Below the pieces are notes generated by a model. It did not search any database. It had not been told where the DNA came from and saw nothing but the letters and a program-made list of their open reading frames with translations. Below, in pieces: positions 18,060-27,543 of a stretch of 64,000 nt of DNA. Made by a program: the position numbers and the translations under genes. This DNA is from Stenotrophomonas sp. SAU14A_NAIMI4_8 (GTDB lineage Bacteria > Pseudomonadota > Gammaproteobacteria > Xanthomonadales > Xanthomonadaceae), in the NCBI RefSeq assembly GCF_003086695.1, contig NZ_CP025999.1, positions 4,106,344-4,170,343 of the forward strand, written 5' to 3'. Position 1 is the stretch's first letter; every line of letters begins with the position of its first letter.

Positions 18060-18076
18060 GCCCACTGCCCTCGCGA

Positions 18077-19576
<1,500 letters not shown>

Positions 19577-19756
19577 GCGGGTTTCCTGGTTCGGTGGATG
19601 GACGGCACATCCGCTGTGCGCTGGAGCAACGCGCGAGGATCACCGACTTGTGGCGTTCACGTCAAATACACGCCGTTTGAGGCAGGTCACGACCTGCTCG
19701 CTGAACTTGCATCTGAAACGATCCAGCCGCTCGCGGCAGGCCAAGCTGAATGGGGA

Positions 19757-20632
19757 TCAGGCCTGATCTGCCGGGGGCCCGGCTTGCAGGGTGCTGCGCA
19801 CCTGGAACAGTTCGGGGAAGAAGGTCAGCTCCAGCGCCTGCCGCAGGAAGCCCACGCCGGACGAGCCACCGGTGCCGCGCTTGAAGCCGATCACCCGCAT
19901 CACCGTGCGCATGTGGCGGAAGCGCCAGAGCTGGAACGCGGTTTCCAGGTCCACCAGGTCCTCGCACAGCGAATACTCGCGCCAGTAGCGGTCGGTGTCC
20001 TGGTAGATGCGTTCGAACACCGGCTGCAGGGTGTCGTCGGCCACGTGCGGCTGGGTCCAGTCGTGGCTGTCGTACAGCGCCGGCACGGCGTGGCCGAAGC
20101 GGGCCAGGTACTTCAGGAATTCCTCGTACAGGCTGGGCGCTTCCAGCACGGTGCGCAGCTGCGCCTGCCCAGCCGGGTCATGCTCGAACACCTGCAGCAT
20201 CTGCGCGTTCTTGTTGCCCAGCAGGAACTCGATGTAGCGGTACTGCAGCGACTGGAAGCCCGAGGACGGGCCCAGCACGTCGCGGAAGCCCATGTACTCG
20301 GACGGGGTCAGGGTTTCCAGCACCGACCACTGTTCGGTCAGCTGGCGCAGCACCTGCTTGCTGCGGGCCAGCACCTTGCGGCACTGCCAGACCTCGTCGC
20401 GCTGCAGGAAGCCGATCGCCGCACGCAGCTCGTGGCCCAGCAGCTTCAGCCACAGCTCCGAGGTCTGGTGCTGGATGATGAACAGCATCTCGTCGTGGTG
20501 CGGCGGGTTGGACAGCGGCTGCTGCGCGCTCAGCAGCTGGTCCAGCCGCAGGTAGCCGCCGTAGGTCAGGCGCCCCTGCAGATCGGTGTGGATGCCAGCT
20601 TCGAGATCGCGTTGGTTGTTGTCGACGGACAT
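19757..20632 (-). CDS. kynA: Tryptophan 2,3-dioxygenase
   Basis: Heme enzyme that oxidises tryptophan to N-formylkynurenine, first step of the kynurenine route. 291 residues; family blocks include [35 protein letters not shown] and [18 protein letters not shown], with a [15 protein letters not shown] substrate loop near the C-terminus. No other kynurenine-pathway gene is in the window. ATG at 20632; the divergent 2-oxoacid dehydrogenase operon begins 335 bases away. Confidence 0.96.
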   Translation of the reverse strand: MSVDNNQRDLEAGIHTDLQGRLTYGGYLRLDQLLSAQQPLSNPPHHDEMLFIIQHQTSELWLKLLGHELRAAIGFLQRDEVWQCRKVLARSKQVLRQLTEQWSVLETLTPSEYMGFRDVLGPSSGFQSLQYRYIEFLLGNKNAQMLQVFEHDPAGQAQLRTVLEAPSLYEEFLKYLARFGHAVPALYDSHDWTQPHVADDTLQPVFERIYQDTDRYWREYSLCEDLVDLETAFQLWRFRHMRTVMRVIGFKRGTGGSSGVGFLRQALELTFFPELFQVRSTLQAGPPADQA

Positions 20633-20967
20633 GGGCGGGACCAGATCAGGGGCGGCAAGGGTAGCGCGTTGCCGCCGCGCTGGCAGCGGCGCCCACCGTA
20701 CCGGGGCGTGCGGTGGCCCGTGGAGCCAGCCGCGAGCGCCCCGCTGCGCGTGGAACCGTTTGCGCCGTTGCGCCAGCAGTCAGCCAAAGGCGTATTCTGA
20801 TGCTTTGCAGCAACGACTGAATACGTTGTTGTTATTGGCCCCCCACCCGTCGGCAGGGGTACAACGGGGAATCGCCGTGTTGCGCCGCAGGAAGGCTATT
20901 TCGTACGCCTTCCTTAACATGGCGATTCATATCATTTGTAACTTCTCTGTCGAAGGTGCAGTACGCA
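20633..20967. other. Intergenic region between kynA and the 2-oxoacid dehydrogenase operon
   Basis: 335 bases. Holds the divergent promoters and, on the plus side, a long two-part stem-loop at 20869-20928, described separately. The last 60 bases are AT-rich. No gene seen. Confidence 0.6.
20869..20928 (+). promoter_or_regulatory. Long stem-loop in the leader of the 2-oxoacid dehydrogenase operon
   Basis: Outer arms gaatcgccgtgtt (20869-20881) and aacatggcgattc (20916-20928) pair over 13 bases with one G-U. Inside them, aggaaggc (20889-20896) pairs perfectly with gccttcct (20907-20914). No T run follows, so it is not a classical terminator. It ends 39 bases before the E1 alpha start. Function unknown: leader RNA switch or DNA palindrome. 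Confidence 0.5.
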
Positions 20968-22050
20968 ATGACGGTAGCCGCCGAGTTCAAGATCGAATAC
21001 CTGCAGTACCTGGACGCGGACGGCAAGCTCGTCCGCAACGACCTGCCCGAATCCCTGAAGGATCCGGCTGTCCTGGTGCCGCTGTTCAAGCAGATGCTGT
21101 ACGTGCGCACGTTCGACAGCAAATCCATCGCGCTGCAGCGCACCGGCAAGCTGGGCACCTATGCCGCCTGCCTGGGCCACGAGGCCGCGCACGTGGGCAT
21201 TGGCGCCGCGATGAAGCAGGGTGACGTGTTCGCCCCCAGCTACCGCGAGTACGGCGCCATGTTCATGCGTGGCGTGCGCCCATACGACGTGCTGATGTAC
21301 TGGGGCGGCGACGAGCGCGGCAACGACTACACCGGCAACGCGGTGAAGGACTTCCCGTTCTGCGTGCCGATTTCCACCCAGTGCCTGCATGCCGCCGGCG
21401 CTGCGCTGAAGTTCAAGTTGAACAACGAAGCGCAGATCGCGGTGGCGGTGTGCGGCGATGGCGGCAGCTCCAAGACCGACTTCTACGCTGCACTCAATTC
21501 GGCCGGTGCCTACAAGCTGCCGCTGATCCTGTGCATCGTCAACAACGGTTGGGCCATCTCGGTGCCGCGCTCGGCCCAGACCGGTGCCGAAACGCTGGCG
21601 CAGAAGGGTCTGGCCGGCGGCCTGCACTGCCTGCAGGTGGACGGCAACGACCTGATTGCTGTGCTGGCCGCGATGGAACAGGCGCGCGAACGCGGCCTGG
21701 CCGGCGAAGGCGGCACGGTGCTGGAACTGCTGACCTACCGCCTGTCCGACCACACCACCGCCGACGACGCCCGCCGCTACCGCGACGACGCCGAAGTGAA
21801 GGACGCCTGGACCCGCGAGCCGATGCTGCGCCTGCGCAAGTACCTGGTCGCCCACGGCGTGTGGAGCGAAGAAGAAGAGAAGACCTGGGTCGAGCAGTGC
21901 GCGGCCAAGGTGGACGAGGAAGTGAACCAGTACCTCAACACCCCGGTGCAGCCGGTCGAGGCCATGTTCGACTACCTGTATGCCGACCCGCCGGCGGACC
22001 TGCTGGCCCAGCGCGCGGCTGCCATTGCCCTGGAGCAGCGCCATGGATGA
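20968..22050 (+). CDS. 2-oxoacid dehydrogenase E1 component, alpha subunit
   Basis: Thiamine-diphosphate enzyme subunit of a pyruvate or branched-chain 2-oxoacid dehydrogenase complex. The ThDP/Mg2+ motif runs from GDGGSSKTDFYAALNSAG (about residue 163) to IVNN (about 193). The N-terminal LGTYAACLGHEAAHVGIGAAM and FAPSYREYG blocks match the PdhA type of alpha2-beta2 E1. 360 residues. The ATG at 20968 is chosen over a GTG 12 bases upstream; gaagg at 20952-20956 is a weak ribosome site. The substrate cannot be settled by eye. Iso-branched fatty acids are a hallmark of xanthomonads, so a branched-chain complex is a real alternative. Confidence 0.92.
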   Translation: MTVAAEFKIEYLQYLDADGKLVRNDLPESLKDPAVLVPLFKQMLYVRTFDSKSIALQRTGKLGTYAACLGHEAAHVGIGAAMKQGDVFAPSYREYGAMFMRGVRPYDVLMYWGGDERGNDYTGNAVKDFPFCVPISTQCLHAAGAALKFKLNNEAQIAVAVCGDGGSSKTDFYAALNSAGAYKLPLILCIVNNGWAISVPRSAQTGAETLAQKGLAGGLHCLQVDGNDLIAVLAAMEQARERGLAGEGGTVLELLTYRLSDHTTADDARRYRDDAEVKDAWTREPMLRLRKYLVAHGVWSEEEEKTWVEQCAAKVDEEVNQYLNTPVQPVEAMFDYLYADPPADLLAQRAAAIALEQRHG

Positions 22051-22123
22051 GATCAAGCACGGCGCTTCCGCTTCCCAGGCCAATGCCGCCGACAGCGCCG
22101 CTGTCGCCGGTGGAGACATCGCA

Positions 22124-23110
22124 ATGACCGCTACCCCCATCACCCTGATCGAAGCCATCACCCAGGCGCTTGCCTGGGAGCTGGAACACGACCCGTCGGT
22201 GCTGGTGCTGGGCGAGGACGTGGGCGTGAACGGTGGCGTGTTCCGCGCCACCGCCGGCCTGCAGCAGCGCTTCGGTTCGCAGCGCATCCTCGACACCCCG
22301 CTGGATGAAACCACCATTGCCGGCCTGACCGTCGGCCTGGCCGCACAGGGCATGAAGCCGGTGGCCGAAGCCCAGTTCGACGGCTTCGTCTACCCGATGG
22401 TGGACCACATCATCTGCCACGCCGCACGCCTGCGTACCCGCACCCGTGGCCGCCTGCACTGCCCGATGGTGCTGCGCGTGCCGTGGGGCGGTGGCATCCG
22501 CGCGCCGGAACACCACAGCGAAGCCAACGAATCGATCTTCACCAACGTGCCGGGCCTGCGCGTGGTGCTGCCGTCCAGCCCGCAGCGTGCCTATGGCCTG
22601 CTGCTGGCCGCCATGCGCGATCCCGATCCGGTGATCTACATGGAACCCAAGCGCATCTACCGCCAGTACAAGGAAGTGGTCGTCAACGACGGCGAAGCGC
22701 TGCCGCTGGACGTCTGCTTCGTGCTGCGCGACGGCACCGACGTGACCCTGGTTGCCTGGGGCGCACAGGTGAAGGAAGCGCTGGAAGCGGCCGACAAGCT
22801 GGCCGGCGAAGGCATCAGTGCTGAAGTCATCGACGTGGCCACCCTGCGCCCGCTGGACTTTGCCACCATCGCCGAATCGGTGGCCAAGACCGGCCGCTGC
22901 GTGGTCGTGCAGGAAGCGCCGAAGACCGCTGGTTTCGGTGCCGAGATTGCCGCCCGCCTGGCCGAAGAATCGCTGTATGACCTGCTGGCCCCGGTCGAAC
23001 GCGTTACCGGCTACGACACCCACATTCCGCTGTTCCGCCTGGAAATGAAGTACCTGCCCAGCGTGGACCGGATCGTGACCGCGGCCAAGCGCGCGGTGGC
23101 GGCGGGCTGA
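22124..23110 (+). CDS. 2-oxoacid dehydrogenase E1 component, beta subunit
   Basis: Partner of the preceding alpha subunit, forming the ThDP site at the interface. Family blocks: LVLGEDVGVNGGVFRATAGL, DTPLDETTIAGLTVGLAAQG, EAQFDGFVYPMVDHII, and RVPWGGGIRAPEHHSEANES. The ATG at 22124 follows ggtggag (22109-22115) and starts at the normal beta-subunit N-terminus (328 residues). An ATG at 22043 in the same frame overlaps the alpha gene by 8 bases and would add 27 non-conserved residues; it cannot be excluded. Confidence 0.93.
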   Translation: MTATPITLIEAITQALAWELEHDPSVLVLGEDVGVNGGVFRATAGLQQRFGSQRILDTPLDETTIAGLTVGLAAQGMKPVAEAQFDGFVYPMVDHIICHAARLRTRTRGRLHCPMVLRVPWGGGIRAPEHHSEANESIFTNVPGLRVVLPSSPQRAYGLLLAAMRDPDPVIYMEPKRIYRQYKEVVVNDGEALPLDVCFVLRDGTDVTLVAWGAQVKEALEAADKLAGEGISAEVIDVATLRPLDFATIAESVAKTGRCVVVQEAPKTAGFGAEIAARLAEESLYDLLAPVERVTGYDTHIPLFRLEMKYLPSVDRIVTAAKRAVAAG

Positions 23111-23111
23111 C

Positions 23112-23465
23112 ATGCGGGCCCGCCTGCTGGGGGCTTACCGCAGCCAATATTCCAATCCGCTCCGGTTCCGCACCGGCCAGATCGTCGAAGTGGGTGTACG
23201 TGACGAAGAATGGCCGGCGTTTGCCTGGGTACGCAGCAACGATGGGCGCGCCGGTTGGGCGCCCGTCGCCTGGCTGCAGCCGCTGGACGAAGGTCGCGCC
23301 GAAGCCCTGCGCGACTACGACGCCCGCGAGCTGGATGTGGAAAGCGGCGAGATGGTGAAGCTGCATCACGAACATGGTGGGTGGTGGTGGTCCGAGCGCG
23401 CCAACGGCGCGACGGGCTGGCTGCCGGCCCGCGAACTGGAACTGCTGGAAGAGAACTGCACATGA
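23112..23465 (+). CDS. Small tandem SH3-like protein inside the 2-oxoacid dehydrogenase operon
   Basis: 117 residues, soluble, no signal peptide. Two SH3-like repeats are visible: residues 8-57 (FRTGQIVEVGVRDEEWPAFA, then NDGRAGWAPVAWLQPL) and 64-114 (RDYDARELDVESGEMVKLHH, then NGATGWLPARELELLEE). The second has the ALYDY-like start and the W...GWLP end of eukaryotic-type SH3 domains. One base separates it from E1 beta, and its stop overlaps the E2 start (ATGA). Its job is unknown; the position suggests an assembly or tethering role in the complex. Confidence 0.85.
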   Translation: MRARLLGAYRSQYSNPLRFRTGQIVEVGVRDEEWPAFAWVRSNDGRAGWAPVAWLQPLDEGRAEALRDYDARELDVESGEMVKLHHEHGGWWWSERANGATGWLPARELELLEENCT

Positions 23466-24850
23466 GCCAGACCAAGAACTTCAACCTGCCCGACCTGGGC
23501 GAAGGCCTGCCGGACGCAACCATCGTGGAATGGTTCGTGAAGGAAGGCGATGTGATCAAGCTGGACGAACCGCTGGTGTCGATGGAAACGGCCAAGGCCG
23601 TGGTGGAAGTACCCTCGCCGGTGTCCGGCAAGGTACTGAAGCTGTCCGGCGCGGCCGGCGACATCATTCCCACCGGTTCGGTGCTGGCCAGCTTCGAGAT
23701 CGACCCGAACCTGCCGCAGCGCGCCGATGGCCAGGACACCGGCCACAGCCACGGCCATGCGCCGGCACCGGCTGCCGCCGCACCGACCCCGCCGCCCATT
23801 CCGACTGCAGCCCCGGCCCCGGCCGTGGCCGAAGAAGCCAAGGCCGAGCGCGATGACGCTGGCACCGTGGTCGGCGCCATGCAGAGCTCCAACGCCGTAC
23901 ATACCGAACAGGCGCTGGCCGTTGGTGGCGTCAAGGCCGTGCCGGCCGTGCGTGCCACCGCGCGCAAGCTGGGCGTGGACCTGTCGCGCGTGCGTGCCAC
24001 CGGCGCCGATGGCGCGGTGACCATGGCCGACGTGAAGCAGGCCGCTGCCAACGGCACCGCCAAGCTGGGCGCCGCCCCGGCACCGGTGGCTGCCGCTGCT
24101 TATGCAGCGCCGGCTCCGGCGCAGGTGTCGGCGCCGGTGCAGAACGAAGCCCGCACCCCGCTGTCGGCCGCCGGCAAGCCCATGCGCACCCAGCCGCCGG
24201 GCGTGGTCGCCAAGGGCCAGCCGGAACCGCTGAAGGGCGTACGCCGCAACATGGCGCGGGTGATGGCCGACGCGCACAGCAAGGTCGTGCCGACCACGCT
24301 GAACGACGACGCCGACATCCACGCTTGGCTGCCGGGCAACGATGTGACCGCGCGCCTGGTGCGTTCGATCGTGGTGGCCGCGCAGAAGGTGCCGGCCATG
24401 AATGCCTGGTTCGACGGTGAGGCACTGACCCGCACCCTGCACGCGCAGGTGGACATCGGCATTGCCGTGGACACCGACGACGGCCTGTTCGTGCCGGCCC
24501 TGCGCAATGCCGACATGCTCGACGCCCGCGGCATCCGCGAAGGCGTGAACCGTCTGCGCGAGCAGGTGGAATCGCGTTCCATCGCCGCCTCGGAACTGAG
24601 TGGCTACACCATCTCGCTGTCCAACTTCGGCATGTTCGCCGGCCGCTACGCCACGCCGGTGGTCGTGCCGCCGTGCGTGGCCATCGTCGGTGCCGGCCGT
24701 GCCCGCCACCAGATGACCCCGGTGATGGGCGGCGTGGAAGCGCACAAGGTCATCCCGCTGTCGGTCACCTTCGACCACCGCGCGGCGACCGGCGGCGAAG
24801 CGGCCCGCTTCCTGCGCGCGATGATGGACGACCTGGCACTGGCCAGCTGA
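23462..24850 (+). CDS. 2-oxoacid dehydrogenase E2, dihydrolipoamide acyltransferase
   Basis: Core subunit carrying acyl groups between E1 and CoA. Domains in order: one lipoyl domain (about 5-80, lipoyl-lysine Lys45 in METAKAVVEV), an Ala/Pro linker with a His-rich stretch, a peripheral-subunit-binding domain (about 160-195, VPAVRATARKLGVDLSRV), a second Ala/Pro linker, and the catalytic domain (about 240-462). The catalytic motif, normally HRxxDG, reads HRAATG (439-444), so the active-site Asp is Thr443. 462 residues. No E3 gene follows; a terminator lies at 24938-24965. Confidence 0.92.
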   Translation: MSQTKNFNLPDLGEGLPDATIVEWFVKEGDVIKLDEPLVSMETAKAVVEVPSPVSGKVLKLSGAAGDIIPTGSVLASFEIDPNLPQRADGQDTGHSHGHAPAPAAAAPTPPPIPTAAPAPAVAEEAKAERDDAGTVVGAMQSSNAVHTEQALAVGGVKAVPAVRATARKLGVDLSRVRATGADGAVTMADVKQAAANGTAKLGAAPAPVAAAAYAAPAPAQVSAPVQNEARTPLSAAGKPMRTQPPGVVAKGQPEPLKGVRRNMARVMADAHSKVVPTTLNDDADIHAWLPGNDVTARLVRSIVVAAQKVPAMNAWFDGEALTRTLHAQVDIGIAVDTDDGLFVPALRNADMLDARGIREGVNRLREQVESRSIAASELSGYTISLSNFGMFAGRYATPVVVPPCVAIVGAGRARHQMTPVMGGVEAHKVIPLSVTFDHRAATGGEAARFLRAMMDDLALAS

Positions 24851-24863
24851 TCGACCCATTGAT

Positions 24864-24926
24864 GGGTGGGTGCCAACCTGGGTTCGCACATGAACTGAAT
24901 GGTAGGTGCCAACCTTGGTTGGCACA
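24864..24926. repeat. Two SMAG-type palindromes after the E2 gene
   Basis: gggtgggtgccaacctgggttcgcaca-type copy (degenerate) and a perfect one, gtaggtgccaaccttggttg followed by gcac, at 24902-24925. Confidence 0.65.
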
Positions 24927-24937
24927 TGGGTTGGAGA

Positions 24938-24965
24938 AACGCCGGGCAATGCCCGGCGTTTTTTT
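24938..24965 (+). terminator. Intrinsic terminator of the 2-oxoacid dehydrogenase operon
   Basis: Perfect 10-base arms aacgccgggc and gcccggcgtt around the loop aat, followed by a T run to 24965. Confidence 0.88.
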
Positions 24966-24988
24966 GTGGGCGCAATGCGGCGATCCAC

Positions 24989-25068
24989 TGCCTTGGCAAA
25001 TGCCTTGGTATTTGCCTTGGTATTTGCCTTGGCATTTGCCTTGGCATTTGCCTTGGCATTTGCCTTGG
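24989..25068. repeat. 12-base tandem repeat (minisatellite), about 6.7 units
   Basis: Units of tgccttggcatt with small variants (caa, tat, cat in the last three to four positions) run head to tail and end exactly at the GTAG of the next SMAG palindrome. Confidence 0.9.
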
Positions 25069-25183
25069 TAGAGTCGAGCTTGCTCGACTGCTGTTCGCGA
25101 AGAGCAGTCGAGCAAGCTCGACTCTACGGAAAGCGAAGAGCGAAGAGCGAAGAGCAAAGGCAGTCGAGCAAGCTCGACTCTAC
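25068..25183. repeat. Three SMAG palindromes and a short direct repeat
   Basis: gtagagtcgagcttgctcga at 25068, inverted copies ending at 25128 and at 25183; between the last two is a 7-base direct repeat (gcgaaga, three copies, 25132-25153). Confidence 0.85.
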
Positions 25184-25186
25184 CGC

Positions 25187-25822
25187 TCAGCCCACCAGAT
25201 CCCGCGATGGCACGATGTGCTCGCCCGGGGCCGGGGCGAGCGCGGCATCCACCAGTGCTTTGGCAATACGCTCGGCCGGGTTGATCCGCCAGGCCCGTGG
25301 CAGCACCGGATCCAACGCGCCCAGCACCTTCAGCGCGAACGCTTCGCCGCGGCGCACCTGCTGGCGATGGCCGCCAATCAAGCCGGGCCGCACCAGGGTG
25401 AGCGAGGCGAACTCCAGCGCCCGCAGGTCGCGCTCCAGCTCGCCTTTCACCCGGCTGTAGAACACCGCCGAACGCGGGTTGGCCCCGGCCGCGGAATTCA
25501 GCACGAAGGCGCGGGCGCCCTGGGTGCGGGCCGCATTGGCGAAGGCCAGCGGGTAGTCGTGGTCGATCCGGTAGAACGCCTCGCGGCTGCCGGCCTGGGC
25601 CATGGTGCTGCCCAGGGCGCAGATCACCGCATCCACCTGCGCCCAGTCCGGCGCCTCGGGCACTGCGTCGAAGGACAGCACCGGCGCGTGCAGCTTGGCA
25701 TCACGCAGGTCCAGCGGCCGCCGCGTGGGTGCCACCACGGCGCGGCAGCGCGGGTCGTCCAGCAGCATCGGCAGCGCCAGACCACCGACCAGCCCGGTCG
25801 CCCCCAGCAACATCACACGCAT
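25187..25822 (-). CDS. NAD(P)-binding atypical SDR/epimerase-like protein
   Basis: 211 residues with a Rossmann nucleotide-binding start, MRVMLLGATGLVGGLALPML (GxxGxxG at about 7-13), and the NSAAGANPRSAVFYSRVKGELE block in which the Tyr-x-x-x-Lys-like pair Y..K sits. Overall resemblance is to the small TIP30/HTATIP2-like or NmrA-like oxidoreductase group. The ATG at 25822 is used because it starts the first beta strand directly. Substrate unknown; many such proteins only sense NAD(P)H. Confidence 0.82.
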   Translation of the reverse strand: MRVMLLGATGLVGGLALPMLLDDPRCRAVVAPTRRPLDLRDAKLHAPVLSFDAVPEAPDWAQVDAVICALGSTMAQAGSREAFYRIDHDYPLAFANAARTQGARAFVLNSAAGANPRSAVFYSRVKGELERDLRALEFASLTLVRPGLIGGHRQQVRRGEAFALKVLGALDPVLPRAWRINPAERIAKALVDAALAPAPGEHIVPSRDLVG

Positions 25823-25928
25823 ACCCACCCCCACTGCTGCATTCTGTGGCCCCATGCTATCCGTTCAAGCCGTGCGCGGCCGCGCCGATATGCTGGAACC
25901 AGCCCCTGCCACCCCCGGGATTCGCTCC

Positions 25929-27467
25929 ATGACGGACCAGCCAGACCACCGCCCTGCCCCCGGCACCGCCCTTGGGCCGCCGGCGCGCGTCCGCGCGGTG
26001 GTGGACGATGGCCGGGCCGACCGGGTGGTGCTGCAGGGCGGCGGCGGCGTGGCCCTGCAGCAGCTGTTCGCCGGCGCCGATGCGCCCGAGCCGCTGCTGG
26101 CCGCCTTCGCCAACGGCATGGCCACCCTGCCCGGCGAGCTGGGCGACATGGGCGACCGCCTGCAGTCGGCCCAGGCCAGCGCCGATTGGCCGCGCTATGG
26201 CCGGGCCATGCGCCAGCTGATCGACAAGTACATCCGCACCATCGAACAGCACTCCCCCGATGGCCAGCCCGAAAGCCTGCGCCTGTCCGAACAGTTGCGG
26301 CTGCTGCTGGGCGGTGCGGTGGTGGCCCTGCTGCAGCACGACCCCGACCTGCGCGAGCAGGCCCAGGCGCTGGCAACGCGCCTGCGCCAGTGGCAGCCCG
26401 GCGTGGCGCTGGAACCCATCGAACAGGGCGTGCGCGAACTCGGCCACCAGGTGGGCGTGCGCGCGGAAAGCTGGCAGGAACAGCAGGCCCTGCTGCTGGA
26501 ACTGTTTGCCCTGCTGCTGGAAAACGTAAGCGAGCTGCTGGACGACCGCAGCTGGCTGCAGGGCCAGATCACCGCCGTGCAGCAGCTGCTGACCGGCCCG
26601 CTGGATACCGAAGCGGTGGAACGCACCCGCGCCGAACTGCGCGAAGTGATCTACAAGCAGGGGCTGCTGCGCCAGGGCATCGATGAATCCAAGGCCGCCA
26701 TGCGCGGGCTGATGGGCGAGTTCATCGAACGCATGGATGGCATGGCCACCAGCACCGGCGAATACCACGACCGTATCGGCAGCTATGCGCTGCAGCTGCG
26801 CGAAGCACGCAGCATCGCCGATCTGAACCAGCTGCTGCAGGAAGTGATGCATGACACCGGCAAGGTGCAGCAGCAGGCCGCGCAGGCACGCGACCATCTG
26901 GCCAGCGCGCGCGCCGAAGTGGAACGCGCCGAACAGCGCATCACCGAACTGGAACAGGAACTGCGCGAGGCCGGAGACCTGGCCCGCATCGATCCGCTGA
27001 CCCAGGCCCTGAACCGCCGCGGCCTGGACGAACTGCTGCAGCGCGAGCTGGCCCGTGCCGCGCGCAACAACACGCCGCTGGGGCTGGCGGTGATTGATCT
27101 GGACGACTTCCACCAGACCAACGAGGCCCACGGGCACGCCGGTGGCGATGCGCTGCTGCAGCACCTGGTGTCGGTGTGCCGGCTGCTGCTGCGTGCCACC
27201 GATGGCGTGGCCCGCCTGGGTGGCGATGAATTCGTGCTGGTGCTGCCCGATGCACAGGGCGCAGACAGCATGGCCACGGTCCAGCGTCTGCAGCGTTCAC
27301 TGGCGCACCGTGTGCTGACCGTGCGCGACCAGCGCGTGCCGGTGCATTTCAGCGCTGGCTTGGCGCAGTGGCAGCCCGGCGACGATGCACAGAGCCTGCT
27401 GCGGCGTGCCGATGATGCGCTGTACGAGGCCAAGCGCCACGGCAAGAACCGCGTACAGGCGGGTTGA
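25929..27467 (+). CDS. Diguanylate cyclase (GGDEF) with long helical sensor region
   Basis: Makes cyclic di-GMP from two GTP. The C-terminal GGDEF domain (about 345-512) has an intact GGDEF at 431-435 and an inhibitory I-site RATD exactly five residues before it, so product feedback is expected. Residues 60-340 are helical and soluble, with a coiled coil at about 300-345 (HLASARAEVERAEQRITELE); no membrane helix, so it should be cytosolic. Start is uncertain: ATG at 25890 and 25855 are in frame; 25929 is chosen as the shortest that keeps the conserved part. Divergent from the epimerase-like gene. Confidence 0.9.
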   Translation: MTDQPDHRPAPGTALGPPARVRAVVDDGRADRVVLQGGGGVALQQLFAGADAPEPLLAAFANGMATLPGELGDMGDRLQSAQASADWPRYGRAMRQLIDKYIRTIEQHSPDGQPESLRLSEQLRLLLGGAVVALLQHDPDLREQAQALATRLRQWQPGVALEPIEQGVRELGHQVGVRAESWQEQQALLLELFALLLENVSELLDDRSWLQGQITAVQQLLTGPLDTEAVERTRAELREVIYKQGLLRQGIDESKAAMRGLMGEFIERMDGMATSTGEYHDRIGSYALQLREARSIADLNQLLQEVMHDTGKVQQQAAQARDHLASARAEVERAEQRITELEQELREAGDLARIDPLTQALNRRGLDELLQRELARAARNNTPLGLAVIDLDDFHQTNEAHGHAGGDALLQHLVSVCRLLLRATDGVARLGGDEFVLVLPDAQGADSMATVQRLQRSLAHRVLTVRDQRVPVHFSAGLAQWQPGDDAQSLLRRADDALYEAKRHGKNRVQAG

Positions 27468-27506
27468 TGCGATCCGCCGGGCCGATTCCCGCGGAAAACC
27501 CGCTCT

Positions 27507-27532
27507 GGTAGATGCCAACCTTGGTTGGCATG
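27507..27532. repeat. SMAG-type palindrome
   Basis: ggtagatgccaaccttggtt followed by ggcat, between convergent genes. Confidence 0.75.
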
Positions 27533-27543
27533 AGCAGCAGCGG

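Larger units (their letters stand above)
24851..25186. other. Intergenic region packed with repeats and a terminator
   Basis: 336 bases with no gene: GTAG-type palindromes (24864-24926), the operon terminator, a 12-base tandem repeat, and three SMAG palindromes in front of the convergent epimerase-like gene. Open frames on both strands here are products of the repeats. Confidence 0.75.

Noticed and set aside
24899..25143. Peptide repeats from the 12-base minisatellite region
   Set aside because: Both strands stay open because the unit is a multiple of three; no start signal and it overlaps the terminator.
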